From Pseudomonas wuhanensis (lineage in GTDB: Bacteria > Pseudomonadota > Gammaproteobacteria > Pseudomonadales > Pseudomonadaceae): a stretch of DNA of 64,000 nucleotides. A model generated the notes under the pieces. It made no database searches and was not told the origin of the DNA. It saw only the letters and a list, made by a program, of their open reading frames with translations. Position numbers and translations under genes: made by a program. Positions 18,209-28,011 of this stretch are shown piece after piece (positions within the stretch are counted from its first letter, which is position 1; each line of letters opens with the position of its first letter). The stretch lies in the NCBI RefSeq assembly GCF_030687395.1, contig NZ_CP117430.1, positions 4,526,001-4,590,000 on the forward strand. The letters are read 5' to 3'.

Positions 18209-19654
18209 TCAGCCGCTACGACTGCGCAACCATTGCAAAAACCCCTTCTTCGCCACCACCTTGGGCACCTCCTGAATCAGCGTCTGCGCCGTATGCATCC
18301 GGTAATCGAACAACGCCTTCATCGCTTCGCTGATGTCATGCCGCGCATCCAGGCAAGGCTTGAGGTATTCCTTCTCGATGCGGTAGAGCGTGCAAAAGGT
18401 CTTGGCCGAAAAGTCGGCGAGCGCCGATTCATCGGAAAGAATACCGGCCTCGCCAATCACCTCACCCGGCCCCATGCGCCCGGCCTCGAACTTTTTGCCA
18501 CCGCGGCTCAGGGCGACTGACACCACGCCGGACTCGATGATGAACAGGTGATCGCTGACCTCCCCCGCCGGCAGGATCATTTCACCGGCGCGGAAGGTTT
18601 GCAGCTTCATGTTCTGGCTGAAGGTTTCTTTCTCTTCCTGTCGCAGAGTCGAGAAGATGTTCGAGCTGTCCAGCAGTGCCCGCGGCCGTGACAGGGCAGC
18701 AGGCGCGTTGGGTTCGACACTCGACAACAGGCTGACACCGGACGCCTGCAAATGCCGGAACGCCAGATCAAACAGCAGATTACGCACCATGCGCTTCTGA
18801 TCCATGGAGATTACGAAGCCACTGATTTCGTATTCCACACCGGTGCTGCCGGAGCTTTTCAACGACACACTCGGCGCCGGTTTGGTCAACAGGAAACGGC
18901 AGCCCTGCATGGCCCGCTCCAGCGCATCAATCACCGTTTGCGGACGCGCATGGGGGCTCACTTGCAAGCTGATCGATACCCCGAAAATGTCACTGGGTCG
19001 GCTGAAGTTGATGATCTTGGCCTTGGCCGCCAGGGAGTTGGGAATCACCGCCATGCTGCCTTGCGCGGTTTGCAGACGCGTGGCGCGCCAGTCGATGTCG
19101 GTGACCCGGCCTTCGGTGCCGTCGATGGAGATCCAGTCATCCAGTTGATAGGGTTTGGTGGTGTTCAGGACGATCCCGGAGAACACGTCGCTGAGGGTAC
19201 TTTGCAAGGCCAGGCCGACGATGATCGCCAACGCACCGGACGTTGCCAGCACGCCCTTGACCGGCAACTCAAGCACGTACGCCAAGGCGGCGATGACCGC
19301 GATCAGGAAAATCACCGCGCCGAGCAGATCCTGCAGCAAACGCCCGGTGTGCCCGACCCGTTGCATCATCACTGCGCCAAGCAACACCGTGAGGGTGCGC
19401 GCTGCATACAACCACCAGCCGATCTGCAAACCGGTCGCCGCCAGGTGCAACGGCACATTGTCGACCCAAGGCGCCGGCGCCATGGGGTTCAAGCCTTCGT
19501 TGAACAGCAGCACGCTGAACAATGAGAAAATCACCAGTCGTACCGCCAGTTTCCAATTGCTGCCGCTGGCTGTGATCACACGCCACAACACCAGATCGAT
19601 CAGGATCAGAATCAGCGCGCTGAGCAACGGGTGATCGGTGAGCAGTGACAGCAT
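18209..19654 (-). CDS. MscS-type mechanosensitive channel fused to a cyclic-nucleotide-binding domain
   Basis: A 481-residue membrane protein. Several N-terminal membrane helices are followed by the pore-lining MscS helix (GALAIIVGLALQSTLSDVFS, about 142-161) and the MscS beta domain (DDWISIDGTEGRVTDIDWRA). The C-terminal 140 residues form a cNMP-binding fold (LQTFRAGEMILPAGEVSDHL, then GPGEVIGEAGILSDESALAD). In that fold the phosphate-binding cassette arginine is not obvious, so the ligand is uncertain. The start at 19654 is preceded by GGAG. Such fusions are known as bCNG-type channels and are usually weakly or non-mechanosensitive. Confidence 0.85.
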   Translation of the reverse strand: MLSLLTDHPLLSALILILIDLVLWRVITASGSNWKLAVRLVIFSLFSVLLFNEGLNPMAPAPWVDNVPLHLAATGLQIGWWLYAARTLTVLLGAVMMQRVGHTGRLLQDLLGAVIFLIAVIAALAYVLELPVKGVLATSGALAIIVGLALQSTLSDVFSGIVLNTTKPYQLDDWISIDGTEGRVTDIDWRATRLQTAQGSMAVIPNSLAAKAKIINFSRPSDIFGVSISLQVSPHARPQTVIDALERAMQGCRFLLTKPAPSVSLKSSGSTGVEYEISGFVISMDQKRMVRNLLFDLAFRHLQASGVSLLSSVEPNAPAALSRPRALLDSSNIFSTLRQEEKETFSQNMKLQTFRAGEMILPAGEVSDHLFIIESGVVSVALSRGGKKFEAGRMGPGEVIGEAGILSDESALADFSAKTFCTLYRIEKEYLKPCLDARHDISEAMKALFDYRMHTAQTLIQEVPKVVAKKGFLQWLRSRSG

Positions 19655-19727
19655 CAAGTAACTCCAGCAACAGTACGGATGGGCACAGTGTAGGAGGATT
19701 TGATGTCTTCAGAACAACACAAAACAC

Positions 19728-19812
19728 AAGCGGGCTTGCCCGCGATGGCAATTGATCAGTCACTGTGATGTTGACTGATCGACCGCTATCGCGGGCAAGC
19801 CCGCTCCCACAG
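19728..19812. repeat. Inverted pair of REP sequences
   Basis: The left copy is truncated at its 5' end (starts at AAGCGGGCTTGCCCGCGATG) and faces a complete inverted copy. The pair lies between the mechanosensitive channel gene and the isochorismatase-family gene. Confidence 0.8.
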
Positions 19813-19834
19813 GTTATGTATGTGCTGCCAGTGT

Positions 19835-20461
19835 TTACTTGGCGTTAGTCAGGGTGTTGTAGCTGGTCATCAGGTTGCGATAATCCGGGATGTGGTTGGA
19901 GAACAAAGTCGCCAGACCTTCCACGTCGTTGCGCCAGTCGCGATGCAGTTCACAGGCCAGGCCGAACCAGGTCATCAGTTGGGCGCCAGAGGACGACATG
20001 CGATCCCACGCCGATTGACGGGTCAGTTCGTTGAACGTGCCGGAAGCATCGGTCACCACGAACACCTCAAAGCCTTCGGCCAGGGCCGACAGCGCCGGGA
20101 ATGCCACGCAGACTTCGGTTACCACACCCGCGATGATCAGTTGTTTCTTGCCGGTGGCCTTGATCGCCTTGACGAAATCTTCGTTGTCCCAGGCATTGAT
20201 CTGGCCTGGGCGAGCGATGTAGGGCGCGTCCGGGAACAGTGCCTTGAGTTCCGGCACCAGTGGGCCATTGGGGCCGGTTTCAAAACTGGTGGTCAGAATC
20301 GTTGGCAGCTTGAAGTACTTGGCCAGGTCGGCCAGGGCCAGCACGTTGTTCTTGAAACGGTCCGGATCGATGTCGCGCACCAGGGAAAGCAGACCCGCCT
20401 GGTGATCGACCAGCAGAACGGCGGCGTTATCTTTGTCGAGACGTTTGTAGGAAGTAGTCAT
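19835..20461 (-). CDS. Isochorismatase-family (YcaC-like) hydrolase
   Basis: A 208-residue cysteine hydrolase. The catalytic Asp is in AVLLVDHQAGLLSLV and the nucleophilic Cys is in GVVTEVCVAFPAL, preceded by a cis-peptide-type VxTE. The start is preceded by GAGGATTACCCC. The sequence resembles E. coli YcaC, whose substrate is unknown. It lies 114 bp downstream of the pirin gene on the same strand, and both face the divergent LysR gene, so they may form one regulated unit. Confidence 0.82.
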   Translation of the reverse strand: MTTSYKRLDKDNAAVLLVDHQAGLLSLVRDIDPDRFKNNVLALADLAKYFKLPTILTTSFETGPNGPLVPELKALFPDAPYIARPGQINAWDNEDFVKAIKATGKKQLIIAGVVTEVCVAFPALSALAEGFEVFVVTDASGTFNELTRQSAWDRMSSSGAQLMTWFGLACELHRDWRNDVEGLATLFSNHIPDYRNLMTSYNTLTNAK

Positions 20462-20574
20462 GGGGTAATCCTCGCTTTTTATCGATGCCGAACGGGCCGG
20501 CGTAAGTGAACTCTGATTTTTCGTTTAAACGTGGCCAGGCAAGCCCGGTACGCCACAGCGCTACAACAATGATT

Positions 20575-21441
20575 TCAAACGGGCATCCGGCCGAACTGGC
20601 CCGACTGGAAGTCGGCAAAGGCCTGGTGAATTTCTTGCTCGGTGTTCATCACGAACGGGCCGTGGCCAACAATGGGCTCGTCAATCGGCTCGCCACTGAG
20701 CAGCAGCACCACGGCGTCGTTATTGGCTTCCAGGCTGAGCTGATCACCGTTGCGTTCGAACAACGCCAACTGCCCTTCTCGCACCAGTTCCACACCATTG
20801 ACCTGAACCGTGCCGCGCAGCACCACCAGTGCCGTGTTGCGCCCTTCGTGCAGATCCAGGGTCAGCAACTTGCCGGCGTTCAAGCGAACGTCCCAAACGT
20901 CGATCGGCGTAAAGGTCCGCGCCGGGCCGCGATGGCCTTCGAATTCACCGGCGATCAAGCGCAGGCTGCCCGTGTTGTTCTTCAGTGGGATGTTCGGGAT
21001 GTCACCGTCGAGAATCGTCTGGTAACCGGGCTCGGCCATCTTGTCCCTGGCCGGCAGGTTGACCCACAGCTGCACCATTTCCAGGGTGCCGCCGCTCTTG
21101 GCGAAACCTTCGGAGTGGAACTCTTCATGAACAATCCCCGAGGCCGCGGTCATCCATTGCACGTCGCCAGGGCCGATCTTGCCGCCGCTGCCGGTGGAGT
21201 CGCGGTGTTCCAGTTCGCCCTTGTAGACGATAGTCACAGTTTCGAAACCGCGGTGCGGGTGCTGACCAACGCCACGACGTTCAGTGGTCGGGGTGAATTC
21301 AGCGGGCCCTGCGTGATCCAGCAGCAGAAACGGGCTGATGTGTTTGCCCAGGTTGTCGTAGGAAAACAGCGTGCGAACCGGAAAACCGTCGCCGACCCAG
21401 TGAGGTCGTGGGCTGGTGTAGATACCGATGATGTTTTTCAT
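20575..21441 (-). CDS. Pirin-family protein
   Basis: A 288-residue bicupin. The metal ligands of pirin are seen in GVGQHPHRGFETVTIVYKGE (two His) and in ASGIVHEEFHSEG (His and Glu). The second cupin half follows with EMVQLWVNLPARDKM. Some bacterial pirins act as quercetinases or as protein partners; the function here is not determined. The start is preceded by GAGGAAAAG. It is divergent from a LysR regulator with a 105-bp shared promoter, the classical arrangement for a LysR target. Confidence 0.85.
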   Translation of the reverse strand: MKNIIGIYTSPRPHWVGDGFPVRTLFSYDNLGKHISPFLLLDHAGPAEFTPTTERRGVGQHPHRGFETVTIVYKGELEHRDSTGSGGKIGPGDVQWMTAASGIVHEEFHSEGFAKSGGTLEMVQLWVNLPARDKMAEPGYQTILDGDIPNIPLKNNTGSLRLIAGEFEGHRGPARTFTPIDVWDVRLNAGKLLTLDLHEGRNTALVVLRGTVQVNGVELVREGQLALFERNGDQLSLEANNDAVVLLLSGEPIDEPIVGHGPFVMNTEQEIHQAFADFQSGQFGRMPV

Positions 21442-21546
21442 CTTTTCCTCCGAATCTGTTGGGTGACGCGATGGACAAAGCTTAAAACCGGCGCCTTTGG
21501 TGCGCTAGACTGCAAAAATCAGCCTTAGCGTTCTATTTGGAGAACG

Positions 21547-22455
21547 ATGGTGGAAGACCTCAACACCCTGTACTACTTCACCCAAGTGGTGGAGCACCAC
21601 GGTTTCGCCCCGGCCGGGCGCGCGCTGGACATGCCCAAATCCAAACTCAGCCGACGCATCGCCGAGCTCGAAGAACGCCTCGGCGTGCGCCTGCTGCACC
21701 GCACCAGCCGGCATTGCTCGTTGACCGAAATCGGCCAGGCTTATTACCAGCGCTGCCTGGCCATGCGGGTGGAAGCCGAAAGCGCCGCCGAACTGATCGA
21801 ACGCAATCGCTCCGAACCCCAAGGCCTTGTGCGCATCAGTTGCCCGACGGCGCTGCTGAATTCCTGGGTCGGGCCGATGCTGACCCGCTACATGCTCAAA
21901 TACCCGTTGGTGGAGTTGTTTATCGAAAGCACCAACCGCCGGGTCGACCTGATTCACGAAGGGTTCGATATCGCTCTGCGAGTGCGCTTTCCACCGCTGG
22001 AAAACACCGACATGGTGATGAAGGTGCTGGGCAACAGCATCCAAAGCCTGGTGGGTATTCCGGCATTTCTGCAGCGCCTGTCATCACCGGCCACGCCGGC
22101 TGATCTCAGCGGTCTGCCGAGCGTGCATTGGGGTGGCGCGCAGCGTGAATATCAGTGGGAATTGTTCGGCGCCGACGGTGCCAGCGCGCTGATTCGTCAT
22201 ACCCCGCGCATGGTCACCGACGACTTGCTGGCCTTGCGTCACGCGGTGCTCGCCGGCATCGGCATCGCTCACCTGCCCAACGTGGTGGTGCGTGATGAGA
22301 TTGCCGCCGGTCGACTGGTGGAACTGGTGCCGGGCTGGACACCCAAGTGCGGGATCGTGCATGCGATCTTCCCCTCACGACGCGGATTGTTGCCGTCGGT
22401 GCGGACCTTGATCGACTTTCTGGGCGAGGAATTCAGCCATAGCGATATTGCTTAG
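21547..22455 (+). CDS. LysR-family transcriptional regulator, divergent from pirin
   Basis: A 302-residue regulator. The N-terminal winged helix shows LNTLYYFTQVVEHHGFAPAG and SKLSRRIAELEERLGVRLLH, followed by the linker RTSRHCSLTEIG. A type-2 periplasmic-binding effector domain occupies the rest. The start is preceded by GGAGAACG. Divergence from the pirin gene suggests that it controls the pirin and isochorismatase-like genes; this is inference. Confidence 0.88.
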   Translation: MVEDLNTLYYFTQVVEHHGFAPAGRALDMPKSKLSRRIAELEERLGVRLLHRTSRHCSLTEIGQAYYQRCLAMRVEAESAAELIERNRSEPQGLVRISCPTALLNSWVGPMLTRYMLKYPLVELFIESTNRRVDLIHEGFDIALRVRFPPLENTDMVMKVLGNSIQSLVGIPAFLQRLSSPATPADLSGLPSVHWGGAQREYQWELFGADGASALIRHTPRMVTDDLLALRHAVLAGIGIAHLPNVVVRDEIAAGRLVELVPGWTPKCGIVHAIFPSRRGLLPSVRTLIDFLGEEFSHSDIA

Positions 22456-22486
22456 GCGGGGTTAGATTCCGACACCGCGTCGCGCC

Positions 22487-22567
22487 CTTCGCGAGCAAGC
22501 CCGCTCCACACATTGGATCGGTGGTGTACGCAGCTCCAATGTGGGAGCGGGCTTGCTCGCGAAGGCG
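22487..22567. repeat. Inverted pair of REP sequences
   Basis: A slightly shortened REP copy and a complete inverted copy lie about 35 bp apart in the 253-bp gap between the LysR gene and dkgB. Nothing else is apparent in that gap except the dkgB ribosome binding site. Confidence 0.85.
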
Positions 22568-22708
22568 TCAGACCAAACACCATCAATGCCGCTGAAACTT
22601 CCCATTCATGACTTTCGGTAAACAGTGCTTTGCCGATCCAGCGGTTTTTCTCAAGGATCCAGCCGGGGATACTCCCGCTCATTCCCACTGCAACCCCTGG
22701 AGTCATTG

Positions 22709-23512
22709 ATGTCTATTCCCGCATTCGGTCTTGGTACGTTTCGCCTGCAAGGCCAGGTGGTCATCGATTCGGTGAGCACCGGTCTTGAGCTGGGCTACCG
22801 GGTCATCGATACCGCGCAAATCTATGAAAACGAAACAGAGGTCGGTCAGGCCATCGCCGCCAGCGGCATTGCCCGTGAAGAGCTGTTCATCACCAGCAAA
22901 ATCTGGGTCGCCAACTTTGCCAAAGACCGGTTGATCGAGAGCCTCAAAGAGAGCCTGAATAAACTGCAAACCGATTACCTGGACCTGACGCTGATCCACT
23001 GGCCGTCGCCGGACGATCAGGTGCCGGTCGAAGAATTCATGGGCGCGCTGCTCGAAGCCAAACAACTGGGCCTGACCCGGAAGATTGGCGTGTCAAACTT
23101 CACGGTCGACCTGATGCAACAGGCCATTGCCGCCATCGGTGCCGAGAACATCGCCACCAACCAGGTCGAGCTGCACCCGTACCTGCAAAACCGCAAGGTT
23201 GTCGAATTCGCCCAAAGCCAAGGCATTCAAATCACCTCTTACATGACCCTGGCCTACGGCGAAGTGCTGAAAGATCCGCTCATCCAGCAAATCGCCGATC
23301 GCCTTCAGGCGACACCGGCCCAGGTCACGCTGGCGTGGGCCATGCAACTGGGGTACGCGGTCATTCCCTCTTCCACCAAACGCACCAACCTGCAAGGCAA
23401 TCTGCAAGCCTGCGCCCTGACCCTGAGCGATGCCGACATGGCGCTGATCGCGGGCCTGGATCGCGGCCAGCGGCTGACCAGCCCCAAAGGCATCGCGCCG
23501 CAGTGGGATTGA
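22709..23512 (+). CDS. dkgB: 2,5-diketo-D-gluconate reductase B (aldo/keto reductase)
   Basis: A 267-residue NADPH-dependent aldo/keto reductase, the same length as E. coli DkgB and closely similar to it along its length ([50 protein letters not shown]). The AKR tetrad is visible: Asp and Tyr in [11 protein letters not shown], Lys in ITSKIWV and His in LTLIHWPSP. The start at 22709 follows CTGGAG. It reduces diketogluconate and small aldehydes such as methylglyoxal. It converges with the rocS-like gene, leaving 3 bp between them. Confidence 0.9.
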   Translation: MSIPAFGLGTFRLQGQVVIDSVSTGLELGYRVIDTAQIYENETEVGQAIAASGIAREELFITSKIWVANFAKDRLIESLKESLNKLQTDYLDLTLIHWPSPDDQVPVEEFMGALLEAKQLGLTRKIGVSNFTVDLMQQAIAAIGAENIATNQVELHPYLQNRKVVEFAQSQGIQITSYMTLAYGEVLKDPLIQQIADRLQATPAQVTLAWAMQLGYAVIPSSTKRTNLQGNLQACALTLSDADMALIAGLDRGQRLTSPKGIAPQWD

Positions 23513-23515
23513 GCT

Positions 23516-26500
23516 TCAGCCTTGGTTCAAGTGTTTGTCCAGCGATGACATAGCGTGCTGCAACCGATCGACGGCTTCGTCGAGCAGCACCGTGTTCCCC
23601 TCATCGATGACACGCTCCAGTTGCTCGCAATGCTCGATCAAACGCACCGCCCGGACCATACGCGCACTACCCTTGATGCGGTGCGCCAAGTCTTGCAGAC
23701 CCGGGCGATTGCCACTGGCGTGCGCCTCGAGCAGATGGGTCCGATCACTGCGGTTAGTCATCGCCAGTTCGCGTACAAGGTGATCAAGCAGCGTGCGATC
23801 CGCACCGACGTACTGCTCCAGGCCACTCAAGTCCATCTCGGGCATGGGTTGCTCTTCGAGTGTCGCTGGCGCTTCGCTCGCAAACCTTGCGGCCAGCCAT
23901 GCACTCAAATCCGCCAGCAGGATGGGTTTGAACAGGCAATCGTCCATACCGGCCTCCAGGCAGCGGACTTTTTCCTCGGGCTGCGCATTGGCGGTGAAGC
24001 CCAGAATCAGCGTCGACGGTAATCCTTGGGCGCGCTCTTCATCGCGGATTGCACCCGCCAGCTCATAACCACTGAGCCTCGGCATATTGCAGTCGGTAAC
24101 CACCAGATCGAACTCATGTTCGCGCCACAGCTCAAGTCCTCGCTCGCCATCCGCAGCCTGCATAACGTGATGCCCCAGATCACACAGTTGCCATGACAAT
24201 AACAGCCGATTAATCGGGTGATCGTCGACCACCAGAATCGTCAGTGGCTGCGTCGGCGCCTGCAACCCGCTATCCACCAACTCGCTGGAAGGCAACGGTT
24301 GCAATGCGATCAGCTCAAGGTTGATGTCGACCTGTGTGCCTTGTCCAAGGACACTGTCGAGTTGCAACCGGCCGCCCATCATTTCGCACAGGGTGCGACT
24401 GATCACCAACCCCAGGCCAGAACCGCTTCGAGCTGACTGCCGGCCGTTATCAGCCTGTATGAACGGGCTGAACAATCGTTGCCGATCAACGGCGCTGATG
24501 CCAATACCGGTGTCTTCAATGCGCACACTGACCGCCAGATGCTCCGCCGTCACGGGCGTCACCCGCAGCGTCAGGCTCACCTCGCCGTCACGGGTGAACT
24601 TGATGGCATTGCTCAGCAAATTGGACAGCACCTGCTTGAAGCGGATGGGGTCGATCAACACCTCGCAATCGCTGCGTTCGTCCAGATCAATCCGCCACGC
24701 CAGCTCTTTCTGTCGTGCCAGGCCTTCGAAAACCCGACACACCGATGCCACCAGCGCCCGCAGATTGGTCCGTTCAGGGGCCAGGGATAAATGCCCGGAC
24801 TCGATACGCGCGATGTCCAGAATGTCACCGATCAGCGCCAGCAATTGTTGGGCGGCACTGAACGCCACCTCAATGGCGGGACGGTCAGTGACACCCTCGT
24901 CCGCACGTTTCAGGGCCAATTCAAGCATGCCGATCAGGGCGTTCATCGGGGTGCGGATCTCATGACTCATGGTCGCCAGAAAAGTGGTTTTGGCGCGGTT
25001 GGCATCGTCCGCCTCGTTCTTGGCATCCTGCAATTGCTGCAACCACTGCTGGCGCTGACGGATTTGTCGGCGCTGCCAGGCGATCCAGCCGAGGGCGAGC
25101 AACAGCAAGGCGCCTGCCACGGCAAACGCCTGAAGAATGCCCCGACGATGGCGCAGCCAATAGCTGTCATCCAGCACCACATCATGACTCCAGCGGGCCA
25201 CCAGATCGTCCATTTCCTGAGGTGAAATGCTCAGCAACGCCTTGTTCAGAATCGAGTGCAACTCCAGCGCGCTGCGGTGAGTGGCCAAGGCGATACGGGC
25301 GGGTTGATCGCCCACGGTGCTGCTGATGCGCAGACGATCACGGTAATGCCGGGCGATCAGGTAACGGGCGACGATCAATGAACTGAGCGCCGCATCGGCC
25401 CGGCCCTTGATCACCCACTCCATGCCCTCCGCCGGGCTTTGCACCTCGACCAGACGCACCTGTGGCGCCTGGGCTTGCATGAATTCGAACAACGGATGAC
25501 CGCGATAAATCGCCAGGCGCTTGCCGGCCAGATCGTCCAGCGTCCCGGGGCTGCCCGCCGTCGCTGCTGTGACCAGCACGAAGGGGTTACTGAGGTAGGC
25601 ACGGGTAAACAGCAACGTCTCTTCACGCTTGGTACTGGGGGTGATCACCGGCAACAGGTCGATCTCGCCGTCCTGGAGTTGCTCGATTTGCCGGTCCAGT
25701 GATTGGCCGCGTTGCATCTGAAAGGTCAAACCGCTGCGCTGGCTGATCAACGTCAGCAACTGTGCCGTCAACCCACTGAGCCGGCCTTGGGCATCGTAGA
25801 ACGTCAGCGGGGCAAAGTTATCGATCACACCGACCCTGACCGTGGGATGCCGCTCCAGCCAGCGTTGTTCGCTGGCACTCAAACGCACCTGCTGTTGCCC
25901 CACCATAGCGGCCCGCCCGGCACTCCAACGCAACTCGATGCCCGCGCGCTGATCCATGGGGATGGCCGCCAGCGCCTTGTCGATGATGCCTTTGAGACGC
26001 GGATTGTCCGCCGCCAAAGCGAAGCCGAACGGGTTGGCATCCAGACCGGAAGGCCCCGCCAGACGAACGTTATTGAGGTAGTTGTTGTTGATCAGGTAAT
26101 TGGCGCTGATGAAGTCGCCCAAAAACACGTCGGCCTGCCCGAACGCCACGGCCCCGATCGCGTCGAGTACCGAGGCGAAGCGGTGCAAGGTCGCCTCGGG
26201 ATAAAAATCTTCAACGGTCTGCGTCGGCAGATAGTCTTCGACCATGGCGATACGTTTGCCGGCAAGGTCGGCGGGCATTCGCTCGTCCATGCGGGTGACC
26301 AGCATCGGCTGATCTTCGGCGTAGGCTCGGGAACTGATCAGCGCGGGGTCGGCGGCCTCGAAGTTGTTCGATGTGCCGAGCAGATCCAGCTCATGGCGTT
26401 TGAGGGCGTCCATGGCGGCTTCACGAGTGGCATAACGCAGCACGTCGATCTTGACGTGCAGCAGTTTCCCCAGCAGCGCGGCGTAATCGGCCGTGATGCC

Positions 26501-26746
26501 CTCCAGCTCATCGCGGTGGCGCGTCACTTCGAAGGGCGGGTAGTCCGGCCCCGTCACCCCGAGGCGCAAGACCCGTTTATTGCGTAGCCATTGCCAGTCC
26601 CTTTCATCCAGCTTGACCTGAAAACCCTCCACCGTGGAGCGCCCCAGCAAATGCAACCGCTGTGGCTCGTCGGCCATCGCCGCAGGCAATTGCGTTAAAA
26701 GGCTCAGAGCCACGGCCAACAGAAGCATGTGCATGATCTGGCTCAC
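23516..26746 (-). CDS. Unorthodox hybrid sensor kinase, RocS/BvgS-like (no PAS domain)
   Basis: A 1076-residue kinase. Domains in order are a signal peptide, two periplasmic solute-binding domains (about 55-275 and 300-520), one membrane helix (about 538-558), and HisKA with phosphoacceptor His595 in [11 protein letters not shown]. HATPase follows (N box near 708-718, DTGIGIS, SGSGLGL), then a receiver with Asp885 (VVTDCNMP) and an Hpt domain with His1022 ([11 protein letters not shown]). It lacks the PAS domain present in the second copy at 35952-39584. The start is a GTG 1 nt beyond the regulator stop (TGAGTG), so the two genes are coupled. Phosphate should pass His-Asp-His to the NarL-type regulator and perhaps to the REC-EAL protein. 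Confidence 0.9.
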   Translation of the reverse strand: MSQIMHMLLLAVALSLLTQLPAAMADEPQRLHLLGRSTVEGFQVKLDERDWQWLRNKRVLRLGVTGPDYPPFEVTRHRDELEGITADYAALLGKLLHVKIDVLRYATREAAMDALKRHELDLLGTSNNFEAADPALISSRAYAEDQPMLVTRMDERMPADLAGKRIAMVEDYLPTQTVEDFYPEATLHRFASVLDAIGAVAFGQADVFLGDFISANYLINNNYLNNVRLAGPSGLDANPFGFALAADNPRLKGIIDKALAAIPMDQRAGIELRWSAGRAAMVGQQQVRLSASEQRWLERHPTVRVGVIDNFAPLTFYDAQGRLSGLTAQLLTLISQRSGLTFQMQRGQSLDRQIEQLQDGEIDLLPVITPSTKREETLLFTRAYLSNPFVLVTAATAGSPGTLDDLAGKRLAIYRGHPLFEFMQAQAPQVRLVEVQSPAEGMEWVIKGRADAALSSLIVARYLIARHYRDRLRISSTVGDQPARIALATHRSALELHSILNKALLSISPQEMDDLVARWSHDVVLDDSYWLRHRRGILQAFAVAGALLLLALGWIAWQRRQIRQRQQWLQQLQDAKNEADDANRAKTTFLATMSHEIRTPMNALIGMLELALKRADEGVTDRPAIEVAFSAAQQLLALIGDILDIARIESGHLSLAPERTNLRALVASVCRVFEGLARQKELAWRIDLDERSDCEVLIDPIRFKQVLSNLLSNAIKFTRDGEVSLTLRVTPVTAEHLAVSVRIEDTGIGISAVDRQRLFSPFIQADNGRQSARSGSGLGLVISRTLCEMMGGRLQLDSVLGQGTQVDINLELIALQPLPSSELVDSGLQAPTQPLTILVVDDHPINRLLLSWQLCDLGHHVMQAADGERGLELWREHEFDLVVTDCNMPRLSGYELAGAIRDEERAQGLPSTLILGFTANAQPEEKVRCLEAGMDDCLFKPILLADLSAWLAARFASEAPATLEEQPMPEMDLSGLEQYVGADRTLLDHLVRELAMTNRSDRTHLLEAHASGNRPGLQDLAHRIKGSARMVRAVRLIEHCEQLERVIDEGNTVLLDEAVDRLQHAMSSLDKHLNQG

Positions 26747-27367
26747 TCAGATCAAACGATTACGCTTGGCGAAGTCCCGCAAGTGCACCGCCGCGTTCAC
26801 CCCGGTTTTGTCGATCAAACGGGTCTTATAGGTGCTGACAGTCTTGTGACTCAAGTGCATAAGCTCGCCGATTGCCTTGTTGGTCATGCCCCGGGCCAGG
26901 TATTGCAAGATCGTCAGCTCACGGTTGGAGAGTTTGTTGATTAGCTGTTTTTCGCTGCGTTGCAGGGGGTTCTGCGAACCCGAAGGCAGCCGTGCGAAGT
27001 AGGTGTAACCGGTCATGACCGCATGCACGGCCTTTTGCAATTGACTCAGAACGTTGGTCTTGGCGACATACGCCATGGCCCCGGCGCGCATGCAACGATT
27101 TTGAAAGAATTGCGGATCCAGCGACGAGAACACCAGCACCTGGCACGACAAATCACTAGTCTTGATCCGTTCCAGCACATCCAGCCCATCGCCTTCGGGC
27201 ATGACCAGATCCAGCACCACCAGCGTGGGTGAATGCTCTCGGAGCATCGACAACGCCTCACTGCCGCTGGCAGCCTCATAAATCCGTTTGAAACCCTCCT
27301 TCTCCAATACGATTTTGACTGCGGCGCGTACCACCGGATGATCGTCCACAATCAGCACTGACTTCAT
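26747..27367 (-). CDS. NarL/LuxR-type response regulator, RocA/BvgA-like
   Basis: A 206-residue activator-type regulator. The receiver carries the acidic pair in LIVDDHPVV, phosphoacceptor Asp53 (VVLDLVMPEGDG), Ser in LVFSSLD and Lys in YVAKTN. The C-terminal helix-turn-helix has LSNRELTILQYLARGMTNKA and the recognition segment LSHKTVSTYKTRLIDKTGV. The start at 27367 removes an implausible upstream extension and gives MKSVLIVDDHP. It is coupled to the downstream kinase gene. By analogy with RocA1 it should activate fimbrial genes. Confidence 0.88.
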   Translation of the reverse strand: MKSVLIVDDHPVVRAAVKIVLEKEGFKRIYEAASGSEALSMLREHSPTLVVLDLVMPEGDGLDVLERIKTSDLSCQVLVFSSLDPQFFQNRCMRAGAMAYVAKTNVLSQLQKAVHAVMTGYTYFARLPSGSQNPLQRSEKQLINKLSNRELTILQYLARGMTNKAIGELMHLSHKTVSTYKTRLIDKTGVNAAVHLRDFAKRNRLI

Positions 27368-27520
27368 GGCAACTCCCTGTGCAAAGACCTGACGATTGCG
27401 CACGAATGCACGCCGGCTAACGACGAACCGGACGCAACGGCTGCGCTAAGACTTTTGCATGGAAGGCAGAAAGAATGTACCTGACAGAACTGATAGTACC
27501 GACGAACGGTAGCCCCGAAA

Positions 27521-27892
27521 TCAACCAATCCGTTGCCGATATCGCTCTTGATTCAAGGAGGGTGCAGCTTCACACGCAGGCGGATCGATGAGCGTCATCA
27601 GCCGTTGAATTGATGCAAAATCCGGCATCGCCGAAGCGTAGATCAAGGCGTGACGAACCTGGCTGTTATCGAGGAAAAATCCAGGCAGGTCCAATGCTCC
27701 AACTGCCAGTGAGGCATTGATGACGACCAGATCAAAGGGCTCGCAGCCGTACTCGACCAAGGACAGCATCTCCGCAAGGCTTTGCACCGGCGCCACCCGG
27801 TAGTAATCGAGCTGATTGAACAGCCGTTCGGTTTTCATCCGGTGAAAATGCTGCTCGTCGGCGATCAGGATACGCAAGGTTTTGTTGGTCAT
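27521..27892 (-). CDS. Small degenerate receiver-domain protein (phosphoacceptor Asp replaced)
   Basis: A 123-residue stand-alone receiver-like protein. The start MTNKTLRILIADEQ at 27892 was chosen over the upstream Met because it gives a normal receiver N-terminus. The acidic pair is present (ADEQ). The position of the phosphorylated Asp is occupied by Asn (DLVVINASL), and no conserved Lys is apparent near the C-terminus. It lies between the rocR-like and rocA-like genes and has its own copy of the shared TGTAGGA motif 71 bp upstream. It could be a decoy or a protein-interaction module in the relay; this is inference, and I cannot name a family. Confidence 0.6.
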   Translation of the reverse strand: MTNKTLRILIADEQHFHRMKTERLFNQLDYYRVAPVQSLAEMLSLVEYGCEPFDLVVINASLAVGALDLPGFFLDNSQVRHALIYASAMPDFASIQRLMTLIDPPACEAAPSLNQERYRQRIG

Positions 27893-27962
27893 CGCGTGCC
27901 TCCAGGTCAATCAATGACGGATGAGTGAGGCGGCAAGACTACGCAAGACTCATGAAGCGTTC

Positions 27963-27978
27963 TGTAGGACGTTTCCTA
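27963..27978 (-). promoter_or_regulatory. Shared Roc-locus motif upstream of the degenerate receiver gene
   Basis: TGTAGGACGTTTCCTA. The near-palindrome TAGGA...TCCTA lies 71 bp upstream of the ATG at 27892. It is one of seven related copies in this locus. Confidence 0.5.
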
Positions 27979-28011
27979 AAAGCTGTGTCACTTATCCCTC
28001 AGCATGTGCTC

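Noticed and set aside
19689..19704. TGTAGGAGGATTTGAT upstream of the mechanosensitive channel gene, resembling the Roc-locus motif
   Set aside because: Only the left half matches; the TTTCC half is missing, and it sits close to the ribosome binding region of an unrelated gene.
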